Notes under the pieces: model-generated
What the model saw: only the letters and a program-made list of their open reading frames with translations
What the model was told of the DNA's origin: nothing
Database searches by the model: none
Program-made: the position numbers and the translations under genes
Shown here: positions 1-13,100 of the stretch, one piece after another
Numbering within the stretch: position 1 is the first letter of the stretch
Layout: each line of letters opens with the position of its first letter
Assembly (NCBI GenBank): GCA_037447655.1
Contig: JBBHKE010001725.1
Span: 1-64,000 of the forward strand
From: Zygnema cylindricum
Lineage: Eukaryota > Streptophyta > Zygnematophyceae > Zygnematales > Zygnemataceae
Reading direction: 5' to 3'
Length of the DNA stretch: 64,000 nt

Positions 1-126
1 CGGATACTGTACTTTCTGCACGTGTGACTATTTCTCAACATTCCTCCTTTTCACTTCATGAGGCTTATTACTTGTTCAATTTTGTTTAATTTATTTTCAA
101 AATTTATGTTGTTGGTTTCATTTCGT

Positions 127-173
127 TAGTTTAAGAGAGGGAGAGAGGGAGAGGGAGAGAGAGAGAGAGAGAG
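127..173. repeat. GA-rich microsatellite
   Basis: The stretch is an imperfect run of GA and GGA units just upstream of a long pyrimidine tract. Bases 1-126 show nothing recognisable. Confidence 0.9.
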
Positions 174-239
174 ATCAGTAATCTCACAAAGAGACGAGAG
201 GAAGTATGAAATGGACGAAGGATAAACACCAGATTGAAA

Positions 240-870
240 AAAAAAAAACTTGTTCTCTTCCTGCTTCCCTGCTTCCCTCTTTCCTTCTTCTCTCCCTCTC
301 GTAATTTACCGCTTCCCCCCTTCTCTTTCCCTCCATTTGTTTCCCACTTCCCGCCCTTTCCCTGCCTCTCCCTCCCTCAACTTCCTTCTCCCTCCATCCG
401 TCCTCTCCTTCCCTCCAGCTTCCATCGCCTCCCTCATTTCCATCTCCCTCCTTACCTCCCTCCTTCTATTCCCCCCACCTTCCTACGTTACCTCCCTTCC
501 CTTCTCTCTCCCTTCACCCCTCCGTTTCCTCCCTTTCCCTCTCTCCCTCTCCCTCATCCAGTCTCCCTCTCTCTCTCTCTCTCCCTCACAATTCTTCTAT
601 TCCTCCTTACTCCCTACTCACCTCCTTCAGTCCCATTCTCTCTCTCCGTCCTTCCCTCCACTCCCCCTCCCACCACCATCGCCACAACGACTCCAAAAAA
701 CGCCAAAACAGCTGACGTCACCATCACTCTCAGCTGCCCCCTAGATTCCCCTCGCCAATCTGCCACGTGTCCCTTTCTCCTAGTCCTCCCTTCCCTTCTC
801 TTCCTCCTCCTCCTCCTCCTTTTCTTTTCCTCCCTCTTCGCCTTCCCTCTCCTTCCACCCCCTCGAACTA
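240..870. repeat. Long pyrimidine-rich (C/T) tract
   Basis: The plus strand is almost entirely C and T, mostly as TCCC and CTCT units, apart from a more mixed patch near 675-770. Several frames stay open across it, giving Ser/Pro/Leu-rich or Arg/Glu-rich translations. I read these as products of composition, not genes. Confidence 0.85.
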
Positions 871-899
871 AACGACAAAAAATCGTACGGACAAGAATC

Positions 900-1180
900 G
901 CGCGAACGACGACCCGGGCGCGGAAGGAGAGCGGGAGGGAGATAGGGAGGGAGGGGGAGAGGGGGAGAGAGAAGAGAGATAGGGCGAGGGAGAGAGAGAG
1001 GGAGAGGGAGAGGGACAGAAAGAGGTAAAGAGAGAGGCCAGCAGAGAGGCACGAGGAGAGAGAGGGGAAGAAGGAGGGAAGAGAGAGGAGCCTCCCTGCA
1101 CCCCATGGCAAAGGAATCCCTATGTTGGCCTCTCTTATAAGGGGGCGAGAGAGAGAGGGAGAGAGAGGGAGAGAGAGGGG
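900..1180. repeat. Purine-rich (G/A) tract
   Basis: The plus strand switches here to G and A, mainly GAGAGGGA-type units, after the pyrimidine tract to its left. The two tracts form a loose inverted arrangement of strand asymmetry. No coding signal is credible. Confidence 0.8.
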
Positions 1181-1184
1181 AGTG

Positions 1185-1465
1185 TCGTATGTGTCACGTC
1201 GACGGCCCGGTGCAACAGTCGCCCTTGTCGTCGTCTTCGATGGCGCCGCGCGCCCTTTATGGCGCTTGTCGCGGGGGAGATTTTGGCAGCTTCTGCGGGG
1301 AGGGAGAGTCGCGACAAAGCGGCGCTAGCGGACGGCGGGAAACAGTCGCGGTCGGGAGGCGGCGGGGAGTGCACGGAGCGACGGAGTGGATGGGAGGCGG
1401 GAGGGGCGGGTCGCGACGTGTAGGCCGTACGGAAGAGCGGAAGTCTAGGGCCGCGGAAAAGTTTT
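1185..1465. promoter_or_regulatory. CpG-rich block, possible promoter or 5' UTR
   Basis: This block is GC-rich and dense in CpG, in contrast to its AT-rich right flank and low-complexity left flank. Such blocks often mark promoters or 5' UTRs. No coding exon is recognised on either side, so the assignment is compositional only. Confidence 0.25.
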
Positions 1466-3335
1466 GTTTGTTCGGAGTTTTTGTCGTTTTGTTTTTTTTT
1501 TTTTTTGTATCGGTTTTTGTTTATTTTTGGGGTGTGTGTAGGTGGAGTGAGAGGCGGGGGGGGAAATTTGAGAGGGGGGAGAAATAGGGTGGAAAGATTT
1601 GGGGAAATCGGAGGGTTTTTTTTTTTTTTTTGGAAATCTGACCGTTTACAATATGGTTTAAGGAAATATATAATTTGTGTGGCGATGCATTTCCACGTAT
1701 TGCGCCGTACAAGAGATATTTTTTTCAAGGGTTGAGATTACTCGATGAGATTTTACGGCTAAGATTTGCGATTGACTCGACATTTTTGTCATCGTAAAAC
1801 AATTGTGACGTCACATTTTGGAAGTTTATTTTGGTCCACGTCGGATACGACGACAAAATATTTGGATCGAGAAAATGGTTGGCGCTTTGAATGATGTCAC
1901 AAGTACACATTTTTGTCGTCTAGCTACGCTGTCAGACAATAATCTGAATCCGTTCAAAACAGACTGTTATTTTATTGTTTTGTATCTTGGATGAGCTTTT
2001 GTGTACGGTTGTCCCGATGGAAATGGAAGTACGGAACTAGAACATCCCTTTGTCGTTTTAGTCGTTTGTCTTTTTAGGGCACGGGAATCTCCACGAGAAT
2101 CAGATAAAATCACGGTTTTGCGATTTCCCTAATTGATGCGATAGAAGTACAAGAGCCGTACGGTATTGTGAATCGTCGACGTACGGTCTGGATTTGCTAT
2201 CGTATAATCCGTTGTACATATAGTACGATACGTATCAGAGTGCGACACGCCCGCTTTCCACGTTTCCGCAATGCAGTACGTGGCAGTGCATGAATGGGGA
2301 ACAGCAGGGAGCGAATCATTTCACGTGAGTTCCTTAACCTCCAAAAGAATTGTACCTTTCGTACAATATTATTAAGCGTGACCATATGTTACAACATTTG
2401 AAGGACACTGTACAGTACTTTGTCTTGTACTACATTTGTATAGTACGTTAGTATACGATCATGTACGGCTTCTCCGAATTGTTTGGACCTGGTCGGGAAG
2501 ACGAGTCCTCGTTGGATTTTCTTTCGCCAAAAGGTACTGTACGGCTTCGCAAAAAAATGGGAAAATTTCCGATTTCGTCGTCGCCGTTGACAATCTAAAT
2601 TAGTAAATTTTGCATTTCGTACGGATCCAAAAACCGCTTCATTTACAACAGCCAAATCTTAAATTTCTAGTTGTACTGTTCAATTTTATTTTTCCACAAA
2701 GGATTTTCCTGTTTTGCCATACGACAGGCCTGCTTAGCTGTAAGGTAAAATCCAGACTGAAAGCCGTTTCACTTTCCAACGACAGGCGGTCGTCATGCCC
2801 GGAAATCCGGAGAATGAGCGGCATCGCTGGCAGAAGACTTCCAGCCTGTGCGCTTCTGACTGCCACCTGGCTATTTCATCAGGAGTTTTGAGCGGCCGAT
2901 TTGCCACATTGCCGCGAATCATCATCGCTCGGTCCAAACCTGGAAATGTCTTCATCCACCGACATTTTAATTTGCACATCGGACTTGTAGACCCACGTGT
3001 TTTGTCGGCTGGGCGACCTGGATTTCAACACAGGCCATCGTCTTGCCCACGCGTCGTCAAACTAAACACGTGGAACTGAGTTTTGTCGGCTATACAATCT
3101 TTAGGTTTGTCAACGTAGAAATTCGTACTGTGGACGTGTCATAAGGACCGCCCGCACTACACAGTCACGCTTTACACACGTTCCGTACGACATTGCTTCA
3201 TCACGCTTCAGTAAACAAGATGTGACCTCCATGGATTTCCAAACTCGCACATTTTGTGCGACCATTTGTGATCGTACGGGATTCTTGAAATTTGTACAAC
3301 GCTAGAAACATGTTATTCTTTTGTAAAGCAGTTTG
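1466..3335. other. Non-coding stretch, no recognised gene
   Basis: Homopolymer T runs occur near 1490-1510 and 1617-1631, followed by unique-looking AT-rich DNA with frequent GTACGG-like words. Open frames are all under about 100 codons and show no recognisable domain or splice structure. Confidence 0.5.
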
Positions 3336-5007
3336 AATAAAAGAGCGCGATGATAAACCATCTGAGCTTAGGGGTACAAAAGGGGTGGCATGGCCAAAAC
3401 AGAAAAACACAAGCAGGGCAATGTAAAACAAAGAAAGCAACGTGGACACATAAAAACTACGCGTAAAACAAAAGATCTCGAACCCAAAAAGCAAAACAGA
3501 GCAACTCACTTAAACCAACAATAGAACACCAATCCCAAAATAGTTAAATATCTACAAAAAGCAACCTCGTAAGTCCCCCAAGCACAGGGGAGCACTTTGA
3601 GGGACTTTCGGAACACGTCGACGATCCATAACCGCAATTGTCGATCGAAAGAGAATAGAAGCTTAAACTCGTTGTAAAGCCACAGGTAAAGAATAAAAGT
3701 AAGTAAGGAGCGAAGGGGGAGGGCTCCCAAGACCTCGTCGCTCGAAAGAGTGTTGGCCATAAGTACGAAGAAACTCGTCCAATGCAACATCAGAATAATC
3801 AGAGATCTCAAACACCATCGAAATAAAGTCATCCATATGATCTCGGTGTGCATAATAATGCTCCTTCCCCTTAGAGACATCACGCGAGGCCACCCCAAAA
3901 TGTCGAATCGTTTGAACAACGATTGTAGCCGAATTAGGGTTCACCAACACAATGTCACCAAAGAGGCGATGGGCACAATCAAGCAAAACAACATCAAAAT
4001 GGCGCGAAAGAGTAGTGTGAAAAACTTCCTGACGCATAGAAAATGCCCCTTCGAAGTGATAGTCGCAATGGCGTCTCCAACAATGTCATGCGCTTGGATC
4101 AATTATCACCAGGGGAGCAATGAAGCACCTGGATGCCACCGAGCTCCAAAACACAACCACAGGAGCAGACTAAAGGGCCAAGTAAAAGAGCGAGAGAGAG
4201 GCCAAGGCAAAATTGGAGGGCAGTGGTGAATTCACCATGTGTGAGTAAAAGTGTGGATATAACAATTGTAACGCATAACCAAGCCCCATAACCAAGTCCA
4301 CCACAAGAGAGAAGACATGCACGCGAAGAATAAAAGGGAAACACCTCGAGAAGCTCATATGTAATGGCAGCGACAACCTTGTAAAAAATCGACACGGGGA
4401 CACCCACAACATATTTCGTAACATAGGTGGAATTAAGCAGTGTATCCAATAAGGTAAGAGGAGGAAGAGAACAGGTTGTGTCTAACAAGAATTGCTAGAA
4501 GGCAAACACAAAATCTAAAACCTGAGGGACCATGATCGCGAGAACGAGGGTGTCTCCAACTAATAAATAAGAAAAAATAGTGGAGGAAATAAGGCTTCAA
4601 CTTCCCAAATAGGAAGCGAAGCAAAATGGGCAATCCAAAATGAACACTAACCCTCTGCAAAGTAAAAGAGGGATGCGTAAATGAGAGCCAAATGCATAAA
4701 CTCGCATACAAATTTCCACGACGTATCAAAGTGTGAAAGACATCTAGGAGGACATCAAGGGGTGAGAGAGAGGAGACAAGTGTAAGGGTGGGAAGGGAAG
4801 TAAGTGTAAGGTAGGTGAAATGGTGAGGGAAAAACCTAATCAATAGATCAAAAGCCACCCTTCGATCAAGAAGGTGAAGAAGGTCGCCCACGTGGGACAA
4901 ATGTGTCTCAAAAGCAACATCAAGAAATTGAATCACGAAAGTATTCCAACCAATCAGGCAAACAACACACATATGCCATCGGAGGGATGAGGAGTTTGAA
5001 AGCTAAG
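3336..5007 (-). mobile_element. LINE copy 1, 3' portion (interrupted by copia element 1)
   Basis: The minus strand encodes fragments of a non-LTR retrotransposon polyprotein that match, segment by segment, the LINE copy at 32257-34545. Matching pieces are a Cys-rich motif (CSCG...HCSPG, near 4110-4165), a stretch with FGDI and NPNS (near 3950), and a shared 3' UTR containing the word GATGGTTTA. The 3' end lies near 3336, where similarity between copies stops. The reading frame is broken by many shifts and stops, so this is an old copy. At 5007 similarity stops exactly where a TG-starting LTR begins, and the same LINE resumes at 19768. Confidence 0.8.
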
Positions 5008-5924
5008 TGTAGAAAATAAAGGTTGTTTTTAGTATTAAAGAGAGACAGGCAGATGTTTTAGTAGATTTAATAAAATGGTACTTGATAGATCCATGATTTG
5101 ATCCTGGCACCTAGCGTCTGTCAAGCTAGCCGGTAGCGGTTAGCTTTATCCTACAAGTCTAAGATCGGTGATGAGAAATATAGGGTTTGACATATATATA
5201 ATCTGTGAAGCGTGAACTAATTCATTTAACCGAAACTATAGACGTCGCGCATGGATACAGGTTTGTAATGTACGGAGTACGGTATGGTTTTGAAACGGAT
5301 ACCGCGCATTTTGTTTCGACAGCGAAACAAAAATGGCGCAACGATTTATGACGGCTACGATTAAAACCCAGTTTTGATTGGACGGCAGCGAAGGATGTCG
5401 AGATCGCGGAAAAGGAATTTGGCAGTTTTCGGTCACGGCCACATTGATTCAAACGCGGCACGACCACATAGGATTACGACATCTCAAGGAATTACAGGAA
5501 CGAATCCAGATATGACATGTGTCGACTGGTTGGCCATGTCGTACAATAGTCGTAAAGAAAGTACACCCGCACCTGTACGTTTTTGTACGACACAGTATTT
5601 TGATTGGTGCCGTACTTCAGTAGATAGAGTTTTAGAGAGAAATAGGACTCAGGAAAAATTGGTAGATAGGACCCTCTCTCCCAAAGAGCCTCTGTACAAA
5701 AGGTCAACTTTGACCCTCCATAATTTACTGCGCAAAGGAGCAAATTCATATATTCTTTTGCATCAGACTCAGGGGAGTCCAGGCTACACAGAGGTGTAGT
5801 CGCTCAGAGTTTTTGTCTAACAGGGTGGCAATTTTTCTTACCGAAACACAAAGGGGCCAGGGTTATCTTAGAGGCTTCGTGTTAGTTGCCTACTCCAAGG
5901 ACCTATGGAGGTCTCAGAGTTACA
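5008..5924 (+). repeat. 5' LTR of copia element 1
   Basis: This 917-bp copy matches the 3' LTR at 18680-19767 from the AGAGAGACA-AGCAGATG region to the shared end GTCTCAGA-TTACA. Roughly 170 bp present in the 3' copy, including the stretch with GAGCCATGGCT, is missing after the first 30 bases, so this copy has an internal deletion. Confidence 0.88.
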
Positions 5925-5939
5925 AGTTACGTGCCCACC
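5925..5939 (+). other. Degenerate primer-binding site of element 1
   Basis: The 15 bases directly after the 5' LTR read AGTTACGTGCCCACC. They differ at three positions from the intact site of element 2 (GGTTATGGGCCCACC), which complements the anticodon stem-loop of initiator tRNA-Met. One change turns the ATG inside the site into ACG. Confidence 0.7.
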
Positions 5940-8900
5940 CTCTAGGGTGCCCATCTTTAATGGAAATGGCTTCATATACTAGGAGAGAATGGTGACAAGT
6001 GCTCTATGTGAGAAAAGGTTTTGGGGAATAGTGAGTGGACGGGTGAGGCGTCCACCCAGTCTTGGCATCCCTCTAAGATTTGGAAGAAGCAAATTCACTA
6101 GAGATGCGGATCCATCTACAACGGAAGAGACAAAGGAGGGGGAGGTGGTGGACAAAGGAAAGGAGAAATTGACGATCACACCGATAGCAACCGGTTTGGC
6201 ATTCATGTCACCTTTTTGAGGAACGAGGAGAATGATATATGGGACTACAATAATATGGCGGCAAAGCATTTCATCCTCCACCATCTTACTCAAAGGATTG
6301 CATCTACTCATTTGCAGGTAGAGAGGGCATCAAATCTTTGGGCGGCTCTCATAGAGATGTAATCAAGTTGTACGATTCAGCTACAGCAGTTGGATGATCA
6401 AAAAATTAACAGATATGTATACAAGGCGAGGAAAAAGTTGGATTTTTGTATTGAGCTCGCAACACTTTTCATGGAGCAAGAGAGTGCTGGGCAGGTTGAA
6501 ACTGAAAAGATGAAGGTTAACTGCTTGCTCATGAAGTTACCAGATGAGTTCGCGAACATAGTCAACCGTGTGCAAGACTTGCCAGAACCAAGGTGGATAT
6601 GGAATTCAGTGGTAGGGATGATTCTCTTTCGTGAGAACACGATTGAGATCCAAATGGGAGGAAAGAGTAGGCAAACAATTGCAGCTGGGACCGATTGGAG
6701 GAACAAAGATTCTAGGAAACCGGTCGGATATTATTGAGGGGGGGGGAAAAAAATCAGTCGGAGGAGTTTAGACTAAGAGCTCCCAAGGGTTTGTGTCATT
6801 TTTGTAAGAAACCAGGGCACTATATGGAGGAGTGCACTAAGCTAACCGAACTTCGGTTAAAGGAGGGGCGGATCGGTGGACCTCCAAGAGGAAAAAAAAG
6901 GCTCATGTGATTGAGGTACACGAGGAGGAATCCAAGGACGAGGACGGTGAGCTCTTATTCGATGAGGAGTTGGAGGCAAAGATCGAGGTCGAAATTCCTC
7001 GAAAGCAGAAGTATGCTTTTGGAGGTTTGAAAGGTGAAGGAGGTTAGATTGTGAATTCCGGTGCCTCCATGCACATGTGTAAGGATAAAAACATGTTCAC
7101 TAAGATGAGAAAGATTCCCACCGTAGAGATAGAGTATAGGGTGGGACGGTAGTCACTACTACTACGGTAGGATCGGCAGATCTGAAAGTCTTAGTGGAGG
7201 GAAAGACATCCATAGTGACATTCTTTGATGTGTTGTTTATTCCATAGTTAAACAAAAAACTCATCTCAACGTTTGTGTTAGATGATAAGGGTTTTGAGAA
7301 AAGCACTAGGAAGGGAACCTTTACTGCTAGCTTTGAGGAGGAAGTTTATTTCACTGCTGAAAAAGGTAGTAAATGGATGTTTAGGCTGATTTGAAGCAAC
7401 GAAAAGAAAAAACTTTACTATGATGGTGTTCATGATATTATGTTGTGGAATAAAAGGCTTCGACATGTGCATTTAGATAAGTTGAAAGAAATGAAAATGA
7501 TAGGAATAGTGGAAGGAATTTAGTTTGGAGAAAGTGAAAACCTAAGTGACTGTAGTGGTTGTACTCAAGGTAAAGCACACAGGTTACCCTTCCCAAAAGA
7601 AGCCACTAAAAAAGGGGAAAAAAAGTTAGAATTGGTACACACTGATATTTGGGGACCAGCCAAAGTGCCCTCACCAGGTGGTAAAAGGTTTATGATGACA
7701 ATTATGACGATTGGTCTCGATACTCTAGAGTGTATTTTTTGAAAAACAAATCAGATGCCCCACAATTTTTTAAGGAATATAAGGCACAAAGTGAGAAACT
7801 CCATGAAACCCCTATTAAGAGAGTAAAGAGTGATAATGGGGGCGAGTATACCGCCAATCAGTTTGAGGATTTTTTGAGAGAAGATGGAGTGCAACACCAA
7901 AAGACAGTTCCTGAAAATCCTGAGCAGAGTGGTGTGGGCGAGAGGTTAAATAGAACACACAGTGAGAGTCGTAGGAGTATGCTATCAGATAAGAAAATAG
8001 GAAAGAGATTTTGGGCCGAAGCTAGGAACTATGCCAATTATCTCAAGAATAAAGTTCTTACTTCGGCATTAATAGGCCAAACTCCTTATGAGAGATGGAC
8101 AGGCCGAAAACCAGATGTTTCACACTTAAAGGGTTTCGGTATTCAAGTATTCAGCCTAGACACAAATTGGTCAAATTGGAAGATGGATCCGAAAAAAAAA
8201 CCAAGATATCTGCTAGGATATGATGAAGATGTAAAAGGATATAGAGTCTATGATTTCGAGAGAGAATATATAATCCTAGTAAAGCATCTAGGGGTCATGG
8301 ATGAAAGGAAATCGATAGATCCCTTTAAGCATACAAAAACAGTCAAAATCGGATTTTAGTCAAAAAATTCTGATGAATATGAGCTTTCTAACTATCCAGG
8401 TTTCGAGAAGATGATGATCTTGCCGGTACAAATCAAACTGAGGAGGATTCACCCGTGGAAACCCTAGTGCCAACTCTAACCGAAACGAAAAACGTGGTGG
8501 AAATAGACTCGGAATCGAGGGATAAGGGAGAAGTCAAAACTATTCGAAAGAATCCACGAAAACCATCCATTCCGGCAACAGAGTTTGAGGGTGGAAGGAG
8601 AAGCAGCAAAAGACTACAAGAGAAACAAGTTAACAACATGGTAACCAAACTGTCTCATCCCGATGAACCCCATACTTATGATGAGGCGATGAAATGTCCT
8701 GAAAAGAACCGGTGGAAGACAACCATTAATGAGGAGATGGCTTCGGTTATGGCAGCCAATACGTGGGAATTGGTGGACTGTCCCCCTGATAGGAAGCCAA
8801 TAGGGTGTAAGTGGGTATTCAAATTGAAACTCAACCCGAGAAACACCGTTGAGCGAAACAAGGCTCGGTTAGTGGAGAAGTGATTTACTCAAAAAGAGGG

Positions 8901-9094
8901 AATTGACTACGAGGACACTTTTGTTCCGATCGTCAAGTTTCCCTCTGTTCGGAAACTTCTCAGTATGGCGGCAGCAAAAGACATGGAAGTGCATCAGATG
9001 GACATCAAGACGGCCTTCCTACGGGGAGAGTTGGAAGAGGAAATTTTTATATGACAGCTCGAAGGATTTGTGGAGCAAGGGGAGGAGAGCAGGG
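5925..9094 (+). pseudogene. gag-pol remnant of copia element 1, left part
   Basis: This stretch aligns along its length with the gag-pol of element 2. Recognisable pieces are the gag segment (about 5989-6737), a CCHC zinc knuckle (CHFCKKPGHYMEEC, near 6796), a protease motif altered to NSGA (near 7053), the integrase core with SDNGGEYT and ERLNRT (7730-8359), a linker (8455-8883) and the start of reverse transcriptase (8770-9094). Stops and shifts divide it into several frames. The sequence stops within the reverse transcriptase at 9094 and resumes at 17506 on the far side of element 2. Confidence 0.88.
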
Positions 9095-10152
9095 TGTAGA
9101 AATTAATGGTCCATTTTTAGTATTTTCTAGGTCTAAATAGAAATATAGAAAGAAGCCGAGGCAGTCTACCTCTAACTTCTTTCTCCAACTCTCAAACTTG
9201 TCGCAGTCACTGAGAAATTGGAGAGGGAGCTAGAGCCATGGCTACCTAGGCTATCCAGAGGTTTACGTGAAATTTATATTAGTTAAGGGGTTTATTTTAT
9301 CTAAAAGGTATGTGCCGGCCACAGGATTCGATCCCTGTACCTACCGGCCGCCAGACAGTAGATAGCCGGTAGCCTTAGCCGTTAAATCTAAGAATAGTGT
9401 TACGTAGTATATAGTTCGATATTTATTTAAACAGGTATACGTAGGTGAATCATTTAACTGTAATTCATTACGGGATACATAGATCCGGTAATGTGTAAAG
9501 TACGGATTACGGTACGGACAAGAAATCAATACCGCGCATTTATTTCTTAAGTGAAACGAATACCGCGCATGGATTTATTACGGCTACGATTAAATCCGAA
9601 TTTAATCGGACGGCCGGAATTAGCGTCGAGATCGCTGAAGAAGATTTCGGCGGTTTGTGGCCATCGCCACATCGGATGACACATGGCGAAATTAGGTTGG
9701 ATAGTGGAATCTCCGAAGATTATGACACCAAATCAGAATACGACATGTGTCGACATTTAGGCCATGTCGTACAATGTCCGTAAATAAAGTACACCGGCAG
9801 TAGTACTTTTGCGTACGGAACTGTAACCTAATTGGTTCCGTACATCAGTAGATAGAGTCTCTGAGAGAGATAGGACTTAGAAACATTAGGAGATAGGACC
9901 CTCTCTCCCAGAGAGCTTCTGTACAAAAGGTCAACTTTGACCCTCCATAACTTACTGCTCAGGGGAGCAAATTCAGAGATTTTTTTTGCTATAGACTCAA
10001 GGGAGTCTTTTTTTCACAAGGGTGCAGATGGTCAGAGATTTTGTCGGCCAAGGAGGAAGTTGTTTTTGCTAAACTACAAAGGGGTCAGGATTATCCTAGA
10101 GGCTTCTTGGAAGCTGTCCACTCTGAGGACTTATGGAGGTCTAAGAGTTTCA
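9095..10152 (+). repeat. 5' LTR of copia element 2
   Basis: This is a 1,058-bp LTR matching the copies at 14505-14789 and 16448-17505, with about seven differences by eye over the first 285 bp in each comparison. It contains an internal palindromic B-box-like segment (GGATTCGATCC, near 9323) inside GC-rich CCGGC repeats. The right end is GAGTTTCA. Confidence 0.9.
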
Positions 10153-10167
10153 GGTTATGGGCCCACC
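10153..10167 (+). promoter_or_regulatory. Primer-binding site, initiator tRNA-Met anticodon-arm type
   Basis: The 15 bases immediately 3' of the 5' LTR, GGTTATGGGCCCACC, are the reverse complement of the anticodon stem-loop of plant initiator tRNA-Met, as I know that sequence. They do not match its 3' end, whose complement would be TGGTATCAGAGC. This is the half-tRNA priming arrangement known in Drosophila copia and yeast Ty5. The ATG inside the site is also the first codon of the gag-pol frame. Confidence 0.85.
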
Positions 10168-13100
10168 CTCTAGGGTACCAATCTTTAATGGAACTGGCTT
10201 CATATACTGGGAAAGTATGATGATAGGAGCTCTATGGGAAAAAAGGTTTTGGGGGATAGTGAGTGGACGGTTGGGGCGTCCATCAAGTCTTGGAATTCCT
10301 CCAGGGTTTGGAGGAAGCAGATTTACTAGAAAAGAGGATCCACCTTCAACGGAGGAAACAAAAGAAAGAGAGGTGGTGGACAAAGGAAAGGAGAAGGAGG
10401 CGACCATACCGATAGCAACTGGTTCGGCATTCATGTCACCTATTCTGAGGAACGAGGAGAATGATACTGAAACCTGGGACTTCAACAATATGGCGGCAAA
10501 GCACTTCATCCTACGCCATCTCACTCAAGAACTTGCATGTCCTAATTTGCAGGTAGAAAGGGCATCCGATCTTTGGATGCCTCTCATAGAGATATACCGA
10601 AGTGGTACGATTCAGCAACAACAGTTGGGTGATCAGAAAGTTAAAGAGTATGTATACAAAGGGGGGAAGATGTTGGATTTTTGGAATGAGCTTGCTACAC
10701 TCTTTATGGAGCTAAAAAGTGCGGGAAAAGTTTTTAGTGAAAAGGATAAGGTTAACTGTTTACTAATGAAGTTACCCAATGAGTTCAAAAACATAGTCAA
10801 CCGTGTGCGTGACTTGCCGGACACAAGGTGGATATGGAACTCAGTGGTAGGGATGATTCTCGTTCGGGAGAATACGATTGAGATCCAAAGGGGAGGAAAG
10901 AGTGGCCAAACCCTGGCAACTGCGACCGATTGGAGGAACAAGGATTCCCGGAAACCGGTTGGAATCTATGGGGGGAGGGAGCAGAAAAATCAGACCGACG
11001 AGTTTGGACCAAGGGCTCCTAAAGGTTTATGTCATTTTTGTAAGAAACCTGGGCACTATATGGCAGAGTGCACTAAGATAACCGAGCTTCGGTTAAAGGA
11101 GGGGCAGACCAGTGGTACCCCGAGAGGAAAGAAAAAGGCCCTTGTGACACAGGTACATGAGGCGGAATCCGAGGACGAGGACGATGAGCTCCTTTTCGAT
11201 GAGGAGTTGGAGTCGAAAAATGAGGTCCAAATTCCACGAAGGCAGAAATGTGCTTACGGTGGATTGAAAGGTGGAGCTGGCTGGATTGTAGATTCAAGTG
11301 CCTCTTTGCACATGTGTAAGGATAGGCACCTGTTCACTAAGATAAGAAAGATTCCCACCGTAGAGATAGAGTACGGGGATGGGAGGATAGTCACCACTAC
11401 TCTTGTAGGATCGGTAGATCTAAAAGTGTTAGTAGAAGGAAAGACATCCATAATAACATTCTCCGATGTATTGTTTATTCCGGAGCTGAACAAAAACCTC
11501 ATCTCTACATCCGTATTAGATGATAAGGGTTTTTTCACTAGCACTAGGGAAGGAGTCTTTACTGCTAGTTTTGAGGAGGATGTCTATTTCATTGCTGAGA
11601 AACGTAGCCATGGGATGTTTAGGCTGGTTTTAAGAAAAGAAAAGAAGAAACTTTATTATGCTGGTGTTCATGATATTATGATGTGGCATAAGAGGCTTGG
11701 GCATGTGAATCTAGACAAGTTAAGAGAAATGAAAAAGATGGGAGTGGTGGAAAGGATTAAGTTCAGTGAGAATGATAATATAAGTGATTGTAGTGGATGT
11801 GCTCAAGGAAAAACATACATATTACCTTTTCCTAAAATAGCCACCTATAAGGGAGAAAAAATTCCAGATCTAGTACACACAGATATTTGGGAACCCCCTA
11901 AAGTACCCTCACCGGGGGGGAAGAGATTTATGATGACTATCACTAATGATTGGTCTCGGTACTCCCGAGTGTATTTTTTGAAAAACAGGTCCGAAGCTCA
12001 GGATTGTTGTAGACAATATAAAGTATGGAGCGAAAAACTCCATGAAACTCCAATCAAGAGAATACGGAGTGACAATGGTGGAGAGTATACTTCTAACCAG
12101 TTTGAGGATTTTCTGAGGGAAGATGGGGTCCAACACCAAAAGACAGTTCCAGAAAACCCGGAACAGAATGGGGTAGGTGAAAGGTTGAATAGAACACTAA
12201 GTGATAGTGCTAGAAGTATGTTGTCAGATAAGAAGATAGGAAAAAGGTTTTGGGTAGAAGCAATGAACTGTGCTAATTACCTCAGAAATAGAGTTCTTAC
12301 TTCAGCTATAAAAGATCAAACACCTTATGAGTGATGGACAGGCCGGAAACCAGACATATCTCACTTAAAGGTTTTCGGCAGTCAAGTGTTCAGTCTAGAT
12401 ACTGATCGGTCCAATTGAAAGCTAGATCCTAAAGGAAAACCGAGATACTTATTAGAATATGATGAGGATGTTAAAGGATATAGAGTTTATGATCTAAAAA
12501 GGGAAGATATAATCTTAGTAAAACATCTAGTAGTTATGGATGAAGGAAAGTCTGTGGATCCCTTCAAATATACGAAGTCAGTAAAAATCAGATTTGAGTT
12601 AGAAAATTCCGATGACTTTGAGCTTCCTAACTATCCAGGTTTTAGAGAAGATGACATTCTTACAGGTACAAATCAGACCGAAAAGGACTCCGTTGTGGAA
12701 ACTCCAGTGACAACTCTACCCGAAGCGGAAGACGTGGTGGAAATTGATTCGGAATCAAGGGATAGGGGAGAAGCCGAGTTTGTTCGAAAGAATCCACGAG
12801 AACCATCTATTCCAGCCTCAAATTTTGAGGGGGGGAGGAGAAGTAGCAAAAGACTGCAAGAAAAATAGGTTAATAACAAGGTAACTAAACTATCTCATCA
12901 AGATGAACCTCAAACTTATGGAGAGGCTATGACTTGCCCAGAAAGAAACCGGTGGAAGACAGCCATCAATGAGGAGATGGCCTCAATAATGGCAGCTGAT
13001 ACTTAGGAGCTGGTGGATTGTCCACCTAACCGAAAACCAATCGGTTGTAAGTGGGTTTTCAAATTAAAACTGAACCCAGATAACACAATCGAGCGCTACA

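Noticed and set aside
234-1111. Long open frames on both strands (up to 264 codons)
   Set aside because: They are produced by the pyrimidine/purine tracts, with Ser/Pro/Leu or Arg/Glu runs in several overlapping frames.
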